Assembly (NCBI GenBank): GCA_030068075.1
Contig: CM057835.1
Coordinates: 24,954,930-25,018,929, forward strand
Origin: Paguma larvata
Taxonomy: Eukaryota; Chordata; Mammalia; Carnivora; Viverridae
DNA length: 64,000 nucleotides
Reading direction: 5' to 3'
The position numbers and the translations under genes are program-made. Shown here piece after piece: positions 1 through 12,987 of the stretch; position 1 is the stretch's first letter, and each line of letters starts with the position of its first letter. The notes beneath the pieces are model-generated. The model was not told the DNA's origin. It worked only from the letters and a program-made list of their open reading frames with translations, and made no database searches.

Positions 1-1589
1 GTGTGTTTCTATCACTTATAACCAAAAAAAGTCCTAAACGATTCAGCACGAGATAGTTATAGATGGTGTTGTGCCTGATCAGATTTTATCGGTAAAGCCA
101 TGGAAAGGAAACTGACCATCCCGCCCCTTCTCATCGGTAACCCAGGGGGCAACTGCAAATACGGATTTGATCATTTCTGAATGACGAGAAAAAAATGGGC
201 GAGAACATTCATGCAAAGGACAGAAAGCAAGAAACAACGGAACAATGGTAGAGAACTCTTCTACATCATATGGTGTCAAATGTAAAGGAAACAGTTACTG
301 AGGGGGCTGGTTTTTCAAGGGCCATTGTCAGTCTTCCATTTTGCAGAAGTGTCCGGGGCCGTCCCAGACGCACAGTGGTATTCCTGCCGCTCACCGATGC
401 TGCGGCAGCCGCAAGAGGACGGGGCTGGAGCGGACACGTGCTCTCCGCTCCCCCGATGAGGGACCTTCACAGAAGGTCCCGGGAGCCCTGCTGAACTGAA
501 AAAGGCAACACCTCCAGGCTGTTGCAGACCAAAGGCTGGAAAATGGGCAAGAAATGGACTGGGACAGGTGGCCGTGGGAAATGGCACGGTGTGTGTTCTG
601 CAGCCACCAGAAAAAACTGCCCTGGGCAGACTTAAACACATACAGCCTGAGTTCTGGTCCCTAACTCAGTGGTGTGTTCCTGACAGAGATGAGACCCGAA
701 TCCTCAAAAACTCCATAAAGCAAGCTCACGGGAAGGACACAGCGATACCTGTGCTCTGGCCTCTGTGGGGAAGTGGCCGTCTCTGAGAGGTGGGTATGTT
801 TCTCACATTTGTGAATAGTGTCATATACGTGGGGAGGTTCAAAAGCCATCCTGGGAACAGAAGCAACAATGGATTCCGGAAGAAAATGGAGACTCTGCAA
901 ATACTCAGAGATGGCCGCTCTGTTCTGTGGCCACACCATGTGCCACGGACATAGAGGAACGAGACTCTGCCTGTGTCCCAAAGAAGTCCACGGGCTGAGG
1001 GGAAGAACAGATACATCAAGGATCTTAAGGCTCCACACAGGGAAGTTGCATGGGGGATGCCCTAGCAGCAAGGACCGCCTGGAGGAAGGGAGGCCTGAGG
1101 CTACCCTCTGAGTTACCAGAAGACTCCGAAATTCACAGAAGCAGACTAAGAAAGATGGCAGCCTCAGCGCAAGTTACTGGGAAGTAAAGTATCTTTATCT
1201 TTAATGGCTCTGCTCTTGCTTCTCCTGAATACACTCTGGTGTGGTTCATTACACAAACTAGCAGGAATCAGGGTTCAGTAAGCATAAGGGGACCTGTGGG
1301 CCATGCGGAGGGACCCCGCCTCATGTCCAAACCAGCTCTACCTGTGACACTGAGGTCGTGGGGTGAGCCCCACTCTGCAGGGGAGGCCGGTGTCAATGAA
1401 CGATTCATCTCTCCTGCCCCCTGCACGGGTAGGGCCAGGGGCTGGCTAGGTCAGATATTGGGGACGGGGGTACAGGTAAGAAGGCTACGACAAAGGAGCG
1501 CCCCAGTGCTTGCTGAGCCAACCTCCGGGTCTTTAAGCAAGGTGATTAGAGGGCTGGGATGAAGAGTTTGTTGGTTCAGTTTAATGTCA

Positions 1590-1765
1590 TGACTGCCGCC
1601 TACTGTGAAAGCCTGGGTAGATACCTACCTGACTTATGCTTCTGTTTTCCTCATCTATGAAATGGCAACAATAAGGAGTTACACCCAGTTCAGAGAGTCG
1701 TTGTGGGAATTAAATGAACTTATCTGATGTCTCAGGTGCCTGGCTCAGGCCTGGCATGGGGCAAG
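1590..1765 (+). repeat. MIR fragment
   Basis: TTTTCCTCATCTATGAAATG, GTGGGAATTAAATGAACTTA and GTGCCTGGCTCAGGCCTGGC follow the MIR core and 3' order. Confidence 0.65.
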
Positions 1766-3783
1766 CGGTACAGGTGATTTCCTGCAAGTTGCCCACCCTA
1801 CCTCCCATCCTCTGCAACCTCCCGCACCTTCTCTGCTTTGGCACAGTCTGTGAGATGCCGCTGTGCTTTCCACCAGCAAAGCCCACCACCCCTGAGACCT
1901 CTTTAGCCTTACTGTCCAAGTCCCTCATGAACCTGCCGGGAAGCAGCACCCCAAAGCCCCGGGGATGCCATCCCAGAATGTGGCCACCTGTGTTCCCCAG
2001 CCAACCGTTCCCTGCGCTCCCCGGCTATGTCCAGAACATTCTCAGGGCACAGAAGTGCAGCTTGCTGTCGCCTCAGCCTCCTCTGTGTAGACAGTCAACT
2101 CCCACCCCGACCCGAGAGAAGTGGTGACTGAAACGGTGAGTCAGATCGGCCGCAGGCAGCTCACAGGACATCTAAGAGGCCAGGCCAGGCCAGATAAGAT
2201 GCACAGGGAGAGAGTGGGGAGGGATGGAGCGGCCTCTGCACCCTGTCTTGACTGAGCACTTGCAGGGGTAGCATCAGCGTTAGCATTGGAGGCAAGAGGC
2301 CAAAGTGCGGTCCCTCCCTCAGAAGCCCATTGGGCTTTCCTTCATTCATGTGACAGTTCTTTGTAGAGGGGCTAGGAGCCAATGAAGGTGCTGCAGATAC
2401 AACAGCGAACTGAACCACAGCTCAGGGTTTCCATCCCACACGGGGAATGGGAGAGCCAACAGAATGCAGCTGAAAAGAAAAAGAAACTTGAACGAGAGAC
2501 AAGTGCACTGGGGAAAAAAAATAAAAACAAAAACAAAAATGAAGGCGAGAGTAATGTCGAAAGCATCAGAAAAGGCCTCTCTAAGAAAGTGGCACTGGAG
2601 CCCGAACAGAATGACCAGGTCGACAGGTTGAGAGAGAGTCAAGGCCGAGACCAATGTCCTCTACAGGAGAAAAAAAATCAAAGAGTTGACTCTTCTGTTT
2701 GGTTGTCAACATACAAAGCTTAAGAGTTTCTTTAATTTAAATAAAGCAGTAGGCTTAGATTAGTAGTTCCCAACATTTTGAGTTTTGTAAACCAGTAAAA
2801 CTTAAATTGAAAACTGGGGAGCTGTTACTCTCCCCTCTGCCTAAGGACATCCCATCTCCTCTCCCCTTCATTCCATAAGGGACAGGACTTTCAAGTAAAA
2901 GGTGTCCTTCACGTGGAGTAGCTTCAGCTCCAGGCAAGGCACTACATCGTCCGACAGAACGCTCCGTACACAGAGTCTCGGCCGGTGCTTGTCTACACCT
3001 ACGCATACTTACAAAGAAATAGAATTAACCTCCTCAATGGGGCTATGTCCTCTTCACGGTAGGCCGCAAAATACACATTTATGTGTCTACGGTATTATAC
3101 AGGGTATATGCTCCAAACCAAGGGCGCTGCACTTCATAGGAATTTAACGGGTTTTCAAGACTAATTTTGAATATGACGGATCATTTTCACCTGACCCTAA
3201 TCCGCAGGCAAACCGCGAACTCACCATTTTTCTCATTCTGCCAAAGACCGGCGGGAAAGCCTCTGGCTTACCTGCGTGGGCCTGAGTCACGGACTGGAGC
3301 AGCGGCCATTACCTCCCTGGCGTGAAAGACAAGCGCTCGTGTGATCCAAACTCTTTTCCCTTCTTGCTAAGCATTTAATCAAGCCATCATCAGTTTTTGT
3401 TTGGTTTTATCTTTGAAGGGAACGGAGGGGACTTTTTGTCCTTTGCTCATGGACTCTCCCCATCCTGGGCCGCCCTGTGCTACCCTCCTGGGGTCACTGA
3501 CACAAATAATGCAGTTAGTTTGGTGAGCACCCCCTGACCTATAAGCACAGAACCCCCGCGGCCAGCAGTTCTAACTCTGCAGCTGCCTTCTGTGTCAACC
3601 ACCAGGTCCGCCCTGAGCGACGCCTGCAGGCAGGCTGTCCCCTGTGACAAGAGATTTCAGAAGGGCCACTCCTGTCTGCTGGATCGCCCAGTTGCCCACA
3701 CAGATGGGGCCAGAAAAGCTGGTTTACTTGCTGTTCTCTTTATCCATGAGGCTTTCAGGGGTGAGTTTCCTCCCTTTCCTTCT

Positions 3784-4040
3784 CTCCCTCTTCCTTTTTC
3801 TTTCTTTTTAAAAAAAATTTTTTTTAACGTTTATTTATTTTTGAGACATAGAGACAAAGTATGAACAGGGGAGGGGCAGAGAGAGAGGGAGACGCAGAAT
3901 CCGAAGCAGGCTCCAGGCTCTGAGCTTTCAGCACAGAGCCCGATGTGGGGCTCGAACTCACAGACCGCGAGATCATGACCTGAGCCGAAGTCGGATGCTT
4001 AACCGACTGAACCACCCAGGCGCCCCTCCCTCTTCCTTTT
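3784..4040 (-). mobile_element. Felid tRNA-derived SINE with perfect 15-bp target duplication
   Basis: The SINE body is 3799-4025 on the minus strand. It starts with a T-rich tail at low coordinates, then a GA-rich stretch, and ends with the head complement (ACCACCCAGGCGCCCC). The flanking repeats CTCCCTCTTCCTTTT at 3784-3798 and 4026-4040 are identical. A perfect duplication and near-consensus body suggest a fairly recent insertion. Confidence 0.93.
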
Positions 4041-5379
4041 ACTAAAGAAGGAAACGTCTCCCACAATGCTGACCTTCAGGAGCAAGGAGTCGGCCTGCGG
4101 TGCCACACAGCTCCAGGCTCTGAGCACCCTTGGCAGATGGAAGATCAGAGGGCACAACCTGGGCCCAAGGGATCAGATTCGGGGCCGTGGGGCTGCGTGG
4201 CCGACTCGAGGGCCAGGATTTAATGGCATGACCACAGCCTTTCCAACCAGTTCCATGGACAGAAGGAATTCTTTAGGCTCTCACTGCTCCATCTCCTGTG
4301 TCAGATCAGGAGCCCACTGAAGAAAAGCTTTAATCACTGCCCTCACCTCCCCACCCGCCCCCCTCCCTCCCCACTGCTGGTCCTGAGAACTGGCTTTAAG
4401 CTTCTATTTATGGGAATGCATCAAAAGGAGCACTGGGCTGGGGGCCAGGAGACCCGGGTTCCTGCCCTGGGGTTGGAAGGGGACTGGAGAATAGCTGATG
4501 GTTGATCTTTAAGGGGCGTTCACTCCTCCCTGCCCCATGTGCTGCCACCCCACCCTTGCCCACATTTCCGGAACCAGGCTTTTCCCTCTGCCTGCCACAC
4601 CACGTCTTCCCCACTTTTGTTCACCCCTGACGAATTTGCCATTGGCATAAACGTCCATGCCCATAGAAATCGACCCTAGTTCCCATGAGAATGAATCCAT
4701 TTGGTCACACAGCACATTGAACAAACTTCTTGGCTTCTTCGTACTCCATCCTGGTATCTAAATGGACTAGACACTTGCCTACAAGCTGGTCTCCCCAGCG
4801 ATGCTATAAACTTTCAGGAGCTCAGAGGCCATGTTTCCTTCACGTCTGTGTGCCCCACGGTGCCTTAGATACTGTAGTCCTCCATCATTCCTTGTTGAAT
4901 GAAAAGCGAAGATGACCGACGGCCCTGGGTGGACCAGAGTTGGGCCATCGTTCTGTCCACTGTGGACCGGTAGTACACACAGGTGACCCAGGGCCTACAG
5001 GCTATGGCCCTCGACTGAGTCATCTCTCCTGCACTGTAAGAAGCCAGGATACTCCAAGGCTCCCTCAGCCCTCAACCTGTAATTGCAATTCTCCTTCAGG
5101 TAAATGGAGAAGATACAAAGGCTCAGAGCCCGTAGTCTCTGGTTTGGTTTGACTGTGCTCTCCGAGGACCAAGGTGGCCGTTCCCTGGCCTGCACAGTGA
5201 CAATGGCACCATGGACGCTTGGGGCCCCCCACTCAACTCCACATGCCCCAGGGTTTGTAACAAGGGCCCTAACAAGGCCTCCCCCCCACCCCCGCCACTG
5301 CTACCAAGCCCACCCTGGGTGCAAGACCAGAGGCCAGTCAGGCCAGGCAGTAAGTCTCTCTTCCTTTCTCTTCCTTTCT

Positions 5380-5520
5380 CTGAGCCATGGTCTCTGCTAC
5401 TATAAAATGGAGAACTTAAACATGCCTCCTGTTGTGAGGGTTAAATGAGACGCTAGACAGCAAATGAAATGACACACAGGAGCACATCTGGCCAGTCCTC
5501 AGACACATAGTTCCTGAATG
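5380..5520 (+). repeat. MIR fragment
   Basis: CTACTATAAAATGGAGAAC and TTGTGAGGGTTAAATGAGAC correspond to the MIR segment after the tRNA-related region. Confidence 0.6.
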
Positions 5521-6477
5521 TGAAGACCAGCCAGCAAGGATAAGGGCCCAAAAATACCCTGGGTCTACAGAGCTGAGCCCAAATAGGCTGAGAGGGGGGC
5601 GGCACCTACCAGGGGATGAATTCAGGTCTGCAGAAGTCAGACAAGTAACGGAAACCAGGGAGGTGAGACCAGGAGTTCCACCCTGCTGGGGCAGAGGGAA
5701 GAATGGGCCACAGGGTCCAAGGAGGGAGGCATGGTCTCCTGAGGGGGCTCGAAACAAGGCTTCTCCTGCACAAGGCAGGTTTAAGGGGGGCTGGCCCCAA
5801 CTGTACCCAGGAGTCAGGCACTCATAAGAAAATTCCACTCAATGGCCCCTCCTGGGCTTCAGTCATTGGCTCCAGATGTGTGCTAGATTTGCGCTCTTTG
5901 CTTGGTGGGAAGCACTGGGGGGAGGTTGCATCCGGGCCACATCTGAGACCACAGTGTAGGCAAAGGCTAGGAGACTCCTCAGGGTCCTGCCTTCCGTATC
6001 AAAGTTTTACTTCCAGAATAGCATCTTACAGGTTGCACGCGCTCAATGAGACTCTTGCGCCTGACTGATGAACTGATAGCTGGGGCGGAGGTGAAGGGGA
6101 GAACACACGCGGGAGATAGCTCGTACATGCGGAGAAACCTGCCTGTATACACCTCGTCTGTTCGCAGGGGCTTCTTTTGGCTACCTCCTAGGCTACCTCG
6201 GGCGGCAAGATGATAATGATGGCAAGGCGAGGCAAGGGGATCCCTGAGCTGAGTCCCATGCAGATGAGTTAGCCCAACAACGGGGGGAAGCTACCCTACA
6301 AAGGCTTTCCTTCCCCTCCAGTCCTGCCCCATAAATACACTCCCTTCCACTGAGTGAGCAATTCTATTTCCCTGGAAGGTATTCAAAAGGTCTTCTGACC
6401 ATAGAAGGAACTAAATAATGTCTGCAAGGATTGTGAGCTATGATACGGATCAGACTGAGACAGGTATGAGCAAAGAG

Positions 6478-6610
6478 TTTTACATCTATCAGCTAATTTA
6501 GACCTCCCGACGACCCTGAGAGCGGGGTACTCTTATTATACATTCTCGACAGGAGAGGAAAAAGAGGGTTGACTCAATGAAATAGAAGACCGGAAAGCAA
6601 CGCACGGTAG
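6478..6610 (-). repeat. MIR-like fragment
   Basis: TTTTACATCTATCAGCTAAT, TTAGACCTCCCGACGACCC and GGAGAGGAAAAAGAGG resemble the reverse complement of MIR. Diverged. Confidence 0.4.
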
Positions 6611-8030
6611 AGAGGGATGTTAACTCAGAGACACAGGATGGAACCATACACGGTGCTCAGGAGAGCAGCAGATCGGAGATACGGCATCAGCCACAGCAGG
6701 AACCAACCAGAAACCAGGGGGGGGGGTGCATTTCTCAGGCAATGGACCCCCAGTTTCCATCCCAAGGTACGGTGCCCGGCAACTGTCAGATAGCAGGCAC
6801 TCGACAACACTTGTTGGTGGAATGAGAAAGTGAAGGAATGAGGAGCACAGTTTACACCAAGCCATGCAAAGAGTTAGCCCGCTGATGGTTTTCCCTGGTT
6901 CATGCCATGGACAGTCGGCAGTGTCAAAAGCACAAATTCCCGGGGTCGCTATGACTGAGCTGTGCTGGGGGTACCTTGCTTCTTCCCTTTCCCTCCTTCC
7001 AAGTTAAATCACTAATAGCTAAGCTGCCAAGCTAAATATTCATATGAGCAGCACCATGCGAAAATAACGGACCCGGACAAGTGTGGTGTCAAAATTTTAA
7101 CTGTACCAGGAACGTGGTCTTAGGAAGGTTTCCAATTAGGAAGAAAGATAGGAAATCAATAGATAGAGATGAATTCCTTAAAAGCTGCTTGCATGCAAAA
7201 AAATTCCTGTATGGAGCTGCGTTTGCCCTGTACTAGGACATTTTAAGTCCTATTGCAAATATCTTCGGTAAAAGAAATAATTGCCTCCAACTTACTAATT
7301 TTTTAAGTGAATACTTGAAGGACATGGGTTGTACCTCTCTCTGACTACAGGAAATGTACCATTTCAGAAATTCAATCACTTGTTCCATTCCCAGAAAGCA
7401 AGGCCGACCTTTCGTTGTGTGGATGTGGCCATTAAGGATTCTCTGCCACATAAAAGAGTCTTTCTGGGTTGTCTTAAATTGGGCGGCCATTGGTTTGGGC
7501 CGGCTCACGAGGCGCTCGCAGCTATGATGACCTAGTTGGTATCTGTTTCCCTCCACGTCTCTGTAGCAGACAGCGATCTGACCTACTTTCAGGGGCACGG
7601 TGGTGGCTCAAGAAGGAACGGAGGGGAACACGAGAGCCTGGACACAGGACTTGGAAGCGCAGGCTTTGGGCGCTTCCTGGCCGCCCTCCCGCTCTGCTCA
7701 AGCACAGCTCTCTGCCCCGCCGCCTCTCTCCATCTGGAGGGCTCTGCTCCCAGCCCAGACTCCATCTCCATTGGCAGCCTGTCCAAACCCTTATCATCTA
7801 GCAGCTTTTGACGTGGGGGCTCCCAACCTTCCCATCTCGCAGCCCATAAGGGGGATGGTGACATCTGAACGGCACATGGGGGTAACCCAGGGAAGCTGCT
7901 TGGGGCCAGAGGGTGGCAGCTGGCAGCCCCGGCCACCCACGGCCCATCACCCCAAGGCTCAGTGAGAGCCGTACCTTAGCCCAACCAGGACTTACTCTCA
8001 GACATCTATCAGGACACTCTGCTTTGTTTT

Positions 8031-8225
8031 ATTTTTTTTTTTAAGCTTGTTTATTTATTTTGAGAGAGAGAGAGAGAGGCAGAAAGAGGAGAGAAAGAGT
8101 CCCAAGCAAGCTCCGTGCTGGTCAGCATAGAGACCTACCCAGGGCTCCATCTCACGAACTCCGAGATCATGACCTGAGCCAAAACGGAAAATCAGACGCT
8201 GAGCCAATGGAGTCACCCAGGCGCC
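8031..8225 (-). mobile_element. Felid SINE, minus, diverged
   Basis: T-tail, then a (GA)n stretch, then the body, ending CACCCAGGCGCC. An imperfect target duplication is visible (TCTGCTTTGTTT before, TCTGCTGTTTTAG after). It forms a head-to-head pair with the next SINE, 33 bp away. Confidence 0.9.
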
Positions 8226-8258
8226 TCTGCTGTTTTAGAAAATAACTAAAAAATTACA

Positions 8259-8462
8259 GGGGCACCTGGGTGGATCAGTTTGTTAAGCGTCCGACTTCGG
8301 CTCAGGTCATGATCTCGCCGTTCCAGAGTTCGAGCCCCGCGTCGGGCGCTGTGCTAACGGTTCAGAGCTTGTTTCAGATTCTGTGTCTCCCTCTCTCTCT
8401 CTGCCCCTCCCCTGCTCATGCTCTGTCTCTCTCTCTCAAACATTAATAAAAAATTTTTAAAA
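8259..8462 (+). mobile_element. Felid SINE, plus
   Basis: The head begins GGGGCACCTGGGTGG. The CT-rich region and the tail (CAAACATTAATAAAAAA) follow. The target duplication is approximately AACTAAAAAATTACA before 8259, repeated with one extra A near 8467-8481. Confidence 0.92.
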
Positions 8463-8577
8463 AGTCACTAAAAAAATTACAAAGAAGTGGTTTTTAAAAT
8501 TCTGGGCACCTGTATTGACTTAAGAACTGCAGCTAGGGAGTATATATGCGGGGCGGCCCTTCCAGAGAAGGAGTCGG

Positions 8578-8735
8578 CAAACTTTTCTATAAAGAGCCGG
8601 ATGGTGAATATTTTAGCCTCTGCGGGCCAGATGGTCTCAACTCTGTCGTTGTAGAGCAAAAGTAGCCACAGAAGCATAGCTGTGCTACAATAAAACTTTA
8701 TTTATAAAAACAGGTAGTGGGCCAGATCCCTGCTC
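8578..8735. mobile_element. hAT-Charlie-type MER element
   Basis: It contains GAGTCGGCAAACTTTTCTAT, AAAGAGCCGG, TTTTAGCCTCTGCGGGCC and CAATAAAACTTTATTTATAA. These are hallmarks of a short nonautonomous hAT element with a CGGCAAACT-type terminus. Exact subfamily not assigned. Confidence 0.75.
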
Positions 8736-8984
8736 TAATGAATCCTTGGGAGGCATTTTGCAACAGTTCGTCTTCCCCATCTGAGCCTTTCCCCCCACTC
8801 AGTGATGATTCCATGAGCTTGATAGGAGTCCAGCTTCCTCACATTCTCCCCTTACTGCTATTTGAACCTGTCTTCAGGGAAGGCCCTGATACACTCAATC
8901 CCCTGAGAGGAGAATAAATGGATTATATTTACATTTCAATCAATAAAAACCGAAGGTCCAGGCCTCTCAGCCCCAGGCGGCTCA

Positions 8985-9142
8985 TTGACAGCCCCGAAGG
9001 AGCTTTAAAACATCCTGATGGCCAGGTGTCACTCTAGAGGCCCCGATGCAAGTGGCGTGTGGTGCGGCCCAGGCAGTGGGGATTTTAAAAGCTCTTTAGG
9101 TGATTCTAAGGGGTGGTCAAGTTGAGAACCACAGCCTTAGAT
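8985..9142. mobile_element. MER5A-like hAT element
   Basis: Ends with GTTGAGAACCACAG, and has AGCTCTTTAGGTGATTCTAA internally, matching the 3' half of MER5A-type elements. The other half (GGAGCTTTAAAACATCCTGA) is also recognisable. Confidence 0.65.
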
Positions 9143-9582
9143 CAAAAGGGGGAAAAAAATAGCGGTAGTGTTTTGGGAATAAGCGAAGCAGGGAGGTACT
9201 GTTTGTTTTTTTCCCCTTAGGTGTAGGGATGTGGAGGAAACACGTCCGGAGCCCTTGAAATCACGCCACACAGGCAGTCACCCTCAGTCCAGGCTGGCGC
9301 TGTATCGATTTCACCACGCCCTGGCAAAACCCAAGACCTTCTCATTTGTTTCCCTCTTGACATCTAGTATGGTTCCCTGCTGGCAATGTGTGATTTATTG
9401 ACACTGACGAATCGTCAAAAAAGTGGTTAACAGCCTGATAGTCAATCATCAGTCAATCAATCTTCAAAAAAAAAAAAGTGACCAAGTTCTGCCTTAAAAG
9501 GGATTGTTGTCTCTGCAGGGACATAAGGAAAGCAAAGATGAAATACATGATAGGCTTAGCTATATTCACGCTATATAATAAG

Positions 9583-9830
9583 GTAGTTGTTCCCACACCT
9601 GACTGCACCCCTCAGTCACCTGGGAAGATTTAAAAACAATCTCAATGCCCTCGTTATACCCTATGCCAATAAAACCAGAATATCTAAGGGTGGAAGATTT
9701 GCATGGTGATTCCAATGTGCCACAAGATTTGGGAACCATGGTTGCAAGATCCTGCTACTTGCCGTGTGGTCCATGGGCCAGAATCCCTGGCATCAGCTGG
9801 GAGCCGGTGAGGAATGCGGGAATTCAGGCC
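9583..9830. mobile_element. MER5-type hAT fragment(s)
   Basis: GGTAGTTGTTCCCACACCTG, TCAGTCACCTGGGAAGATTT, GGTGATTCCAATGTGCCA and GGGAACCATGG follow MER5/MER20-type order. A second partial match begins near 9770 (GGCCAGAATCCCTGGCATCA). Confidence 0.55.
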
Positions 9831-10513
9831 CTACTCCCTTCTCCTGAATCAGAATCTGCCTGTGCCCTGGACGTGCATGTCACTTGCCTGCTCATTAAAG
9901 TGTGACAAGGGCTGCTATAAGGCACCATGTGCTGAGAAAGATAAGATTCTAGAATGTCCCAGCAGCGTAATCGGGATGGGAGAATTAGAGGCAGAGAGAG
10001 GCAGTGGGGAGGACTCCATGTCCAGAGGCGAGAAGGACACTGGTCTTTGTGAATCATGAACCAGAAAGAAGAGGTCAAAACAGTTGTTTTACCAAAGTAG
10101 AAAATTAAATGCCATTTAGTTACACGATTAGCAAGCTCAATTTTTTTTAAAGGATAAAATGAGAGGAAAATCAGGTTGGTCTCGGTCAATTGGGGGCAAC
10201 AGTTAGGAAGTGGTGGGTGATCGGAATGGATGGGAAGGAAGATTCCAGAGACTACAGATGTCCAGCAGAGGGTCCTGGTTTTGTCTCACGGGCCAGCGGG
10301 GAGTTGCACGCTGCCTCTTGAGTCCAGGAGGGTGAGGACAGAAGAGACTGGGCAAAGGTGCTCTGACAATTTCTTTGAAGAGGACAAATCATGAGAAGCA
10401 GCAGGGAGGCGGGATGACAAGACAGACAGGAGGCTCTAACCTGGTCTGGGAAGATGAGCACCTGTTAGAAGGTGGAAGAATAGAGCACCAAGAAAGACCT
10501 TTCAAAGGAGGGA

Positions 10514-10578
10514 ATTCTATTCTATTCTATTCTATTCTATTCTATTCTATTCTATTCTATTCTATTCTATTCTATTCT
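10514..10578. repeat. (ATTCT)13 pentanucleotide microsatellite
   Basis: Thirteen uninterrupted ATTCT units (65 bp) lie between GGA and AGTTCC. Nothing in the surrounding sequence explains the motif as a transposon tail. The CTIF transcript would carry AGAAT repeats. Confidence 0.97.
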
Positions 10579-11214
10579 AGTTCCATTTGGTGGGCATGGG
10601 CAAGAGCATTCTGAGATTTCAAGTCTGCAATAGTACGATACAGAACTGACTGGGAGGAAATCTAGAATCTCAAGTATTGTTGTAATAAACTCTTTTGGTC
10701 ATGACCCCCAAAAGTTATCTATGGGAAAATACAAAGGTCTCTAGCAAACATGACTCCCAAAGGGAAGTGGAGAGGAAAAGCTAACACTGTACACAAACCC
10801 TGGGATTGTCCTCGGCTCCAGTAGGCCATGAAGACCCAGCGCGGCCCTGGAGCACAATCCCTTTGTTTCCCGGCCTCTGGAAGTCCAGCTGATTCCCAGT
10901 TGAGTTGGAAATGCCGGGAGATTTTTCCCATGTTGCGGTAGACTGGAACAATAACTGTAGAGTGGACGTTACCACAATTGTTTCCACTGAAGTTATTTCG
11001 GGGGAGTTTAGGAAGATTGTCTATTCCAAGACATTTCCTTCACCCGACTCCCTTTATGAAAACACTAAGGGAAGAAGCCGGTGTCGCCACCGACGTGCCT
11101 GCCCTGCTCCCAAGCACATGCACAGCGTTCCATGTGAATGACTCCCAGTGTGCCCCAGTGAACTGCCATGCGGCTCCTATGTAGTGATGTCCTCGTAGAA
11201 GCTCCTAGACTTGA

Positions 11215-11385
11215 CCAGTGCCTCACAGTTTTCAAAGGACTTCCTCAATGATCATCTCACTAGACTCTCAGGGCAGCCTCCTGAGAGGTGGCAGGTAGGG
11301 GGTGGATTTCATTATATGCACTCTATATAAGAGGAAATGGAGAAGCAGAAGAACTCGGTCAAGGTCATCTAGCTAGCTTGGAGGA
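11215..11385 (-). repeat. MIR fragment, antisense
   Basis: GCCTCACAGTTTTCAAAGG, TATAAGAGGAAATGGAGAAG and GTCAAGGTCATCTAGCTAG are the reverse complement of MIR-type sequence. Confidence 0.6.
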
Positions 11386-12195
11386 GATGGGGCAGGGCAG
11401 AATCCTGTGTTGACTCCTAGGGGCTGTCCTTTGGGTCCTGTGCATGTCGTGTTGTGCACCAGGGCCACCGTGAGTGGGTTTGCTACCTATTCGTGGCCTT
11501 CTTACCATTGCCGGTCCCATGCCAGCCAAAGGCAGAGGCCTGGCCCTTCTGTATTCAGGGCCCTGCGGTGAGGTGGTGTGGCTGTTACATAGGGTGCATG
11601 ATGGGGAAAATGGGGGATCCGAGGCTGAAAGGAGGGCAGGGGCTGGATTGGGGAGGCCTTGCATGGCAAGAGTGCGGTCCTACATGTGATGGGGAGCAAG
11701 GACAGGCTTAGGCATTAGTAAAACAGCCAGATTTGTGTACTTTGTGGGTCATGCTGGATGCGGTGTGGGGAACAGATTCAAGGGGATTTAAGGCAAGTAC
11801 AGGGCAGACCAGTCAGGAAGTGATCCAACAGTCAAGAGATGCTAAGAGCTAACGTAAGAATCAGGGAAAGGGCAGAAGGATAGAAGAAGAGTCTATAAAC
11901 ATTTAAGAATAGAATGGACTGTTTTTGGTGAAGGATGGGGGGTGGAGCATAATTGGTGAGAAATGGCAAATACGACACGGTCTCCACTCTGAAGAAATCG
12001 TATATCCTTAGGGCACAGATAGAAAAGAAAGGAGTATTAAGCAAGGCAGAATAGAATTAACATCAAGAGGACAGAGGGTCGGTACACTAATATTTTATAA
12101 GTTTGGATCAAGTCCTGGCTAACCCCTTGCATTTCTATGGTGCAAACACCTTCCAGGATGGGGAATGGGGGAAATCCCTAAGACCCAAGGACAGA

Positions 12196-12320
12196 GGGTC
12201 TCGGCCATGGCTGCACATTAGATTCACCTGGGGAACTTTAAAGGTGACCGACACCCAGGACCCATCACCCAGAGATTCTGATGTGTCCGGTGTGGGGTGC
12301 AGGCAATTCTAACATGCAGC
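12196..12320. mobile_element. MER5A-like hAT element
   Basis: ATGGCTGCACATTAGATTCA, CCTGGGGAACTTTAAAGG, AGAGATTCTGATGTG and GGCAATTCTAACATGCAGC are diagnostic MER5A segments in the expected order. Confidence 0.75.
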
Positions 12321-12987
12321 AAGAAATGGGGGTGGGGACATGATACCTCATTTCAGAGACCTTGAAATGGTCTCAGTTTTGCAGAGGGGAGCTTTCGCTT
12401 CCCACCACACTGAGGGCAGGACCAAAAGAAGAAATTGTTGTTTTTGGTCACTAACGTCTGACTCTGAATCACCCGAGGTCTTTGGGTCATCTCTCTTCTT
12501 GCGGGATGGAGAAGTCCCCCTGCCCAGTTTCCCCAATCACCCAGCAAAGTGATTTCCCCAGTGCTCATCTGCAGGCGTGGTCTGCCCGCCCGTCCATCCT
12601 ACACCAATCCCGTTTTCCTTCCCTAGCCCATGGACATCCTGTGCCGGCTGCCCAATCTGAGTGACCAGCCCGGCCCACGTGGCCAGCCACTGGTGCTACT
12701 GCCCTTTGGGGTGTCCTGAAAGGACCTTGCTGAGGGGGTATGATGCATTTCCTTGACCACGCCACACGCCAGTCTGCTGGAACAATGTCCCTTTTCTTGC
12801 CGCCAGGAAAGGCCACAGAAAGGAACATCTTCTCTTTTCTTGCCAAGCAAATGTTTCTGCTTTGACCTGGAGGGTACTCTTTGAAGCACAATAAGGATTG
12901 GGAGGCCACTGAGCTGCCCTAGAGAGGCCATAGGTCAAGAACTAGAAGGAATTGTTCCCAACATTTTTAGCAAGTTGAGAGAATACC

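Noticed and set aside
2382..2723. Lys/Glu-rich 113-codon ORF that looks like a coiled coil
   Set aside because: The charged run is encoded by an A-rich AAAAACAAAAACAAAAA stretch, and nothing around it suggests an exon.
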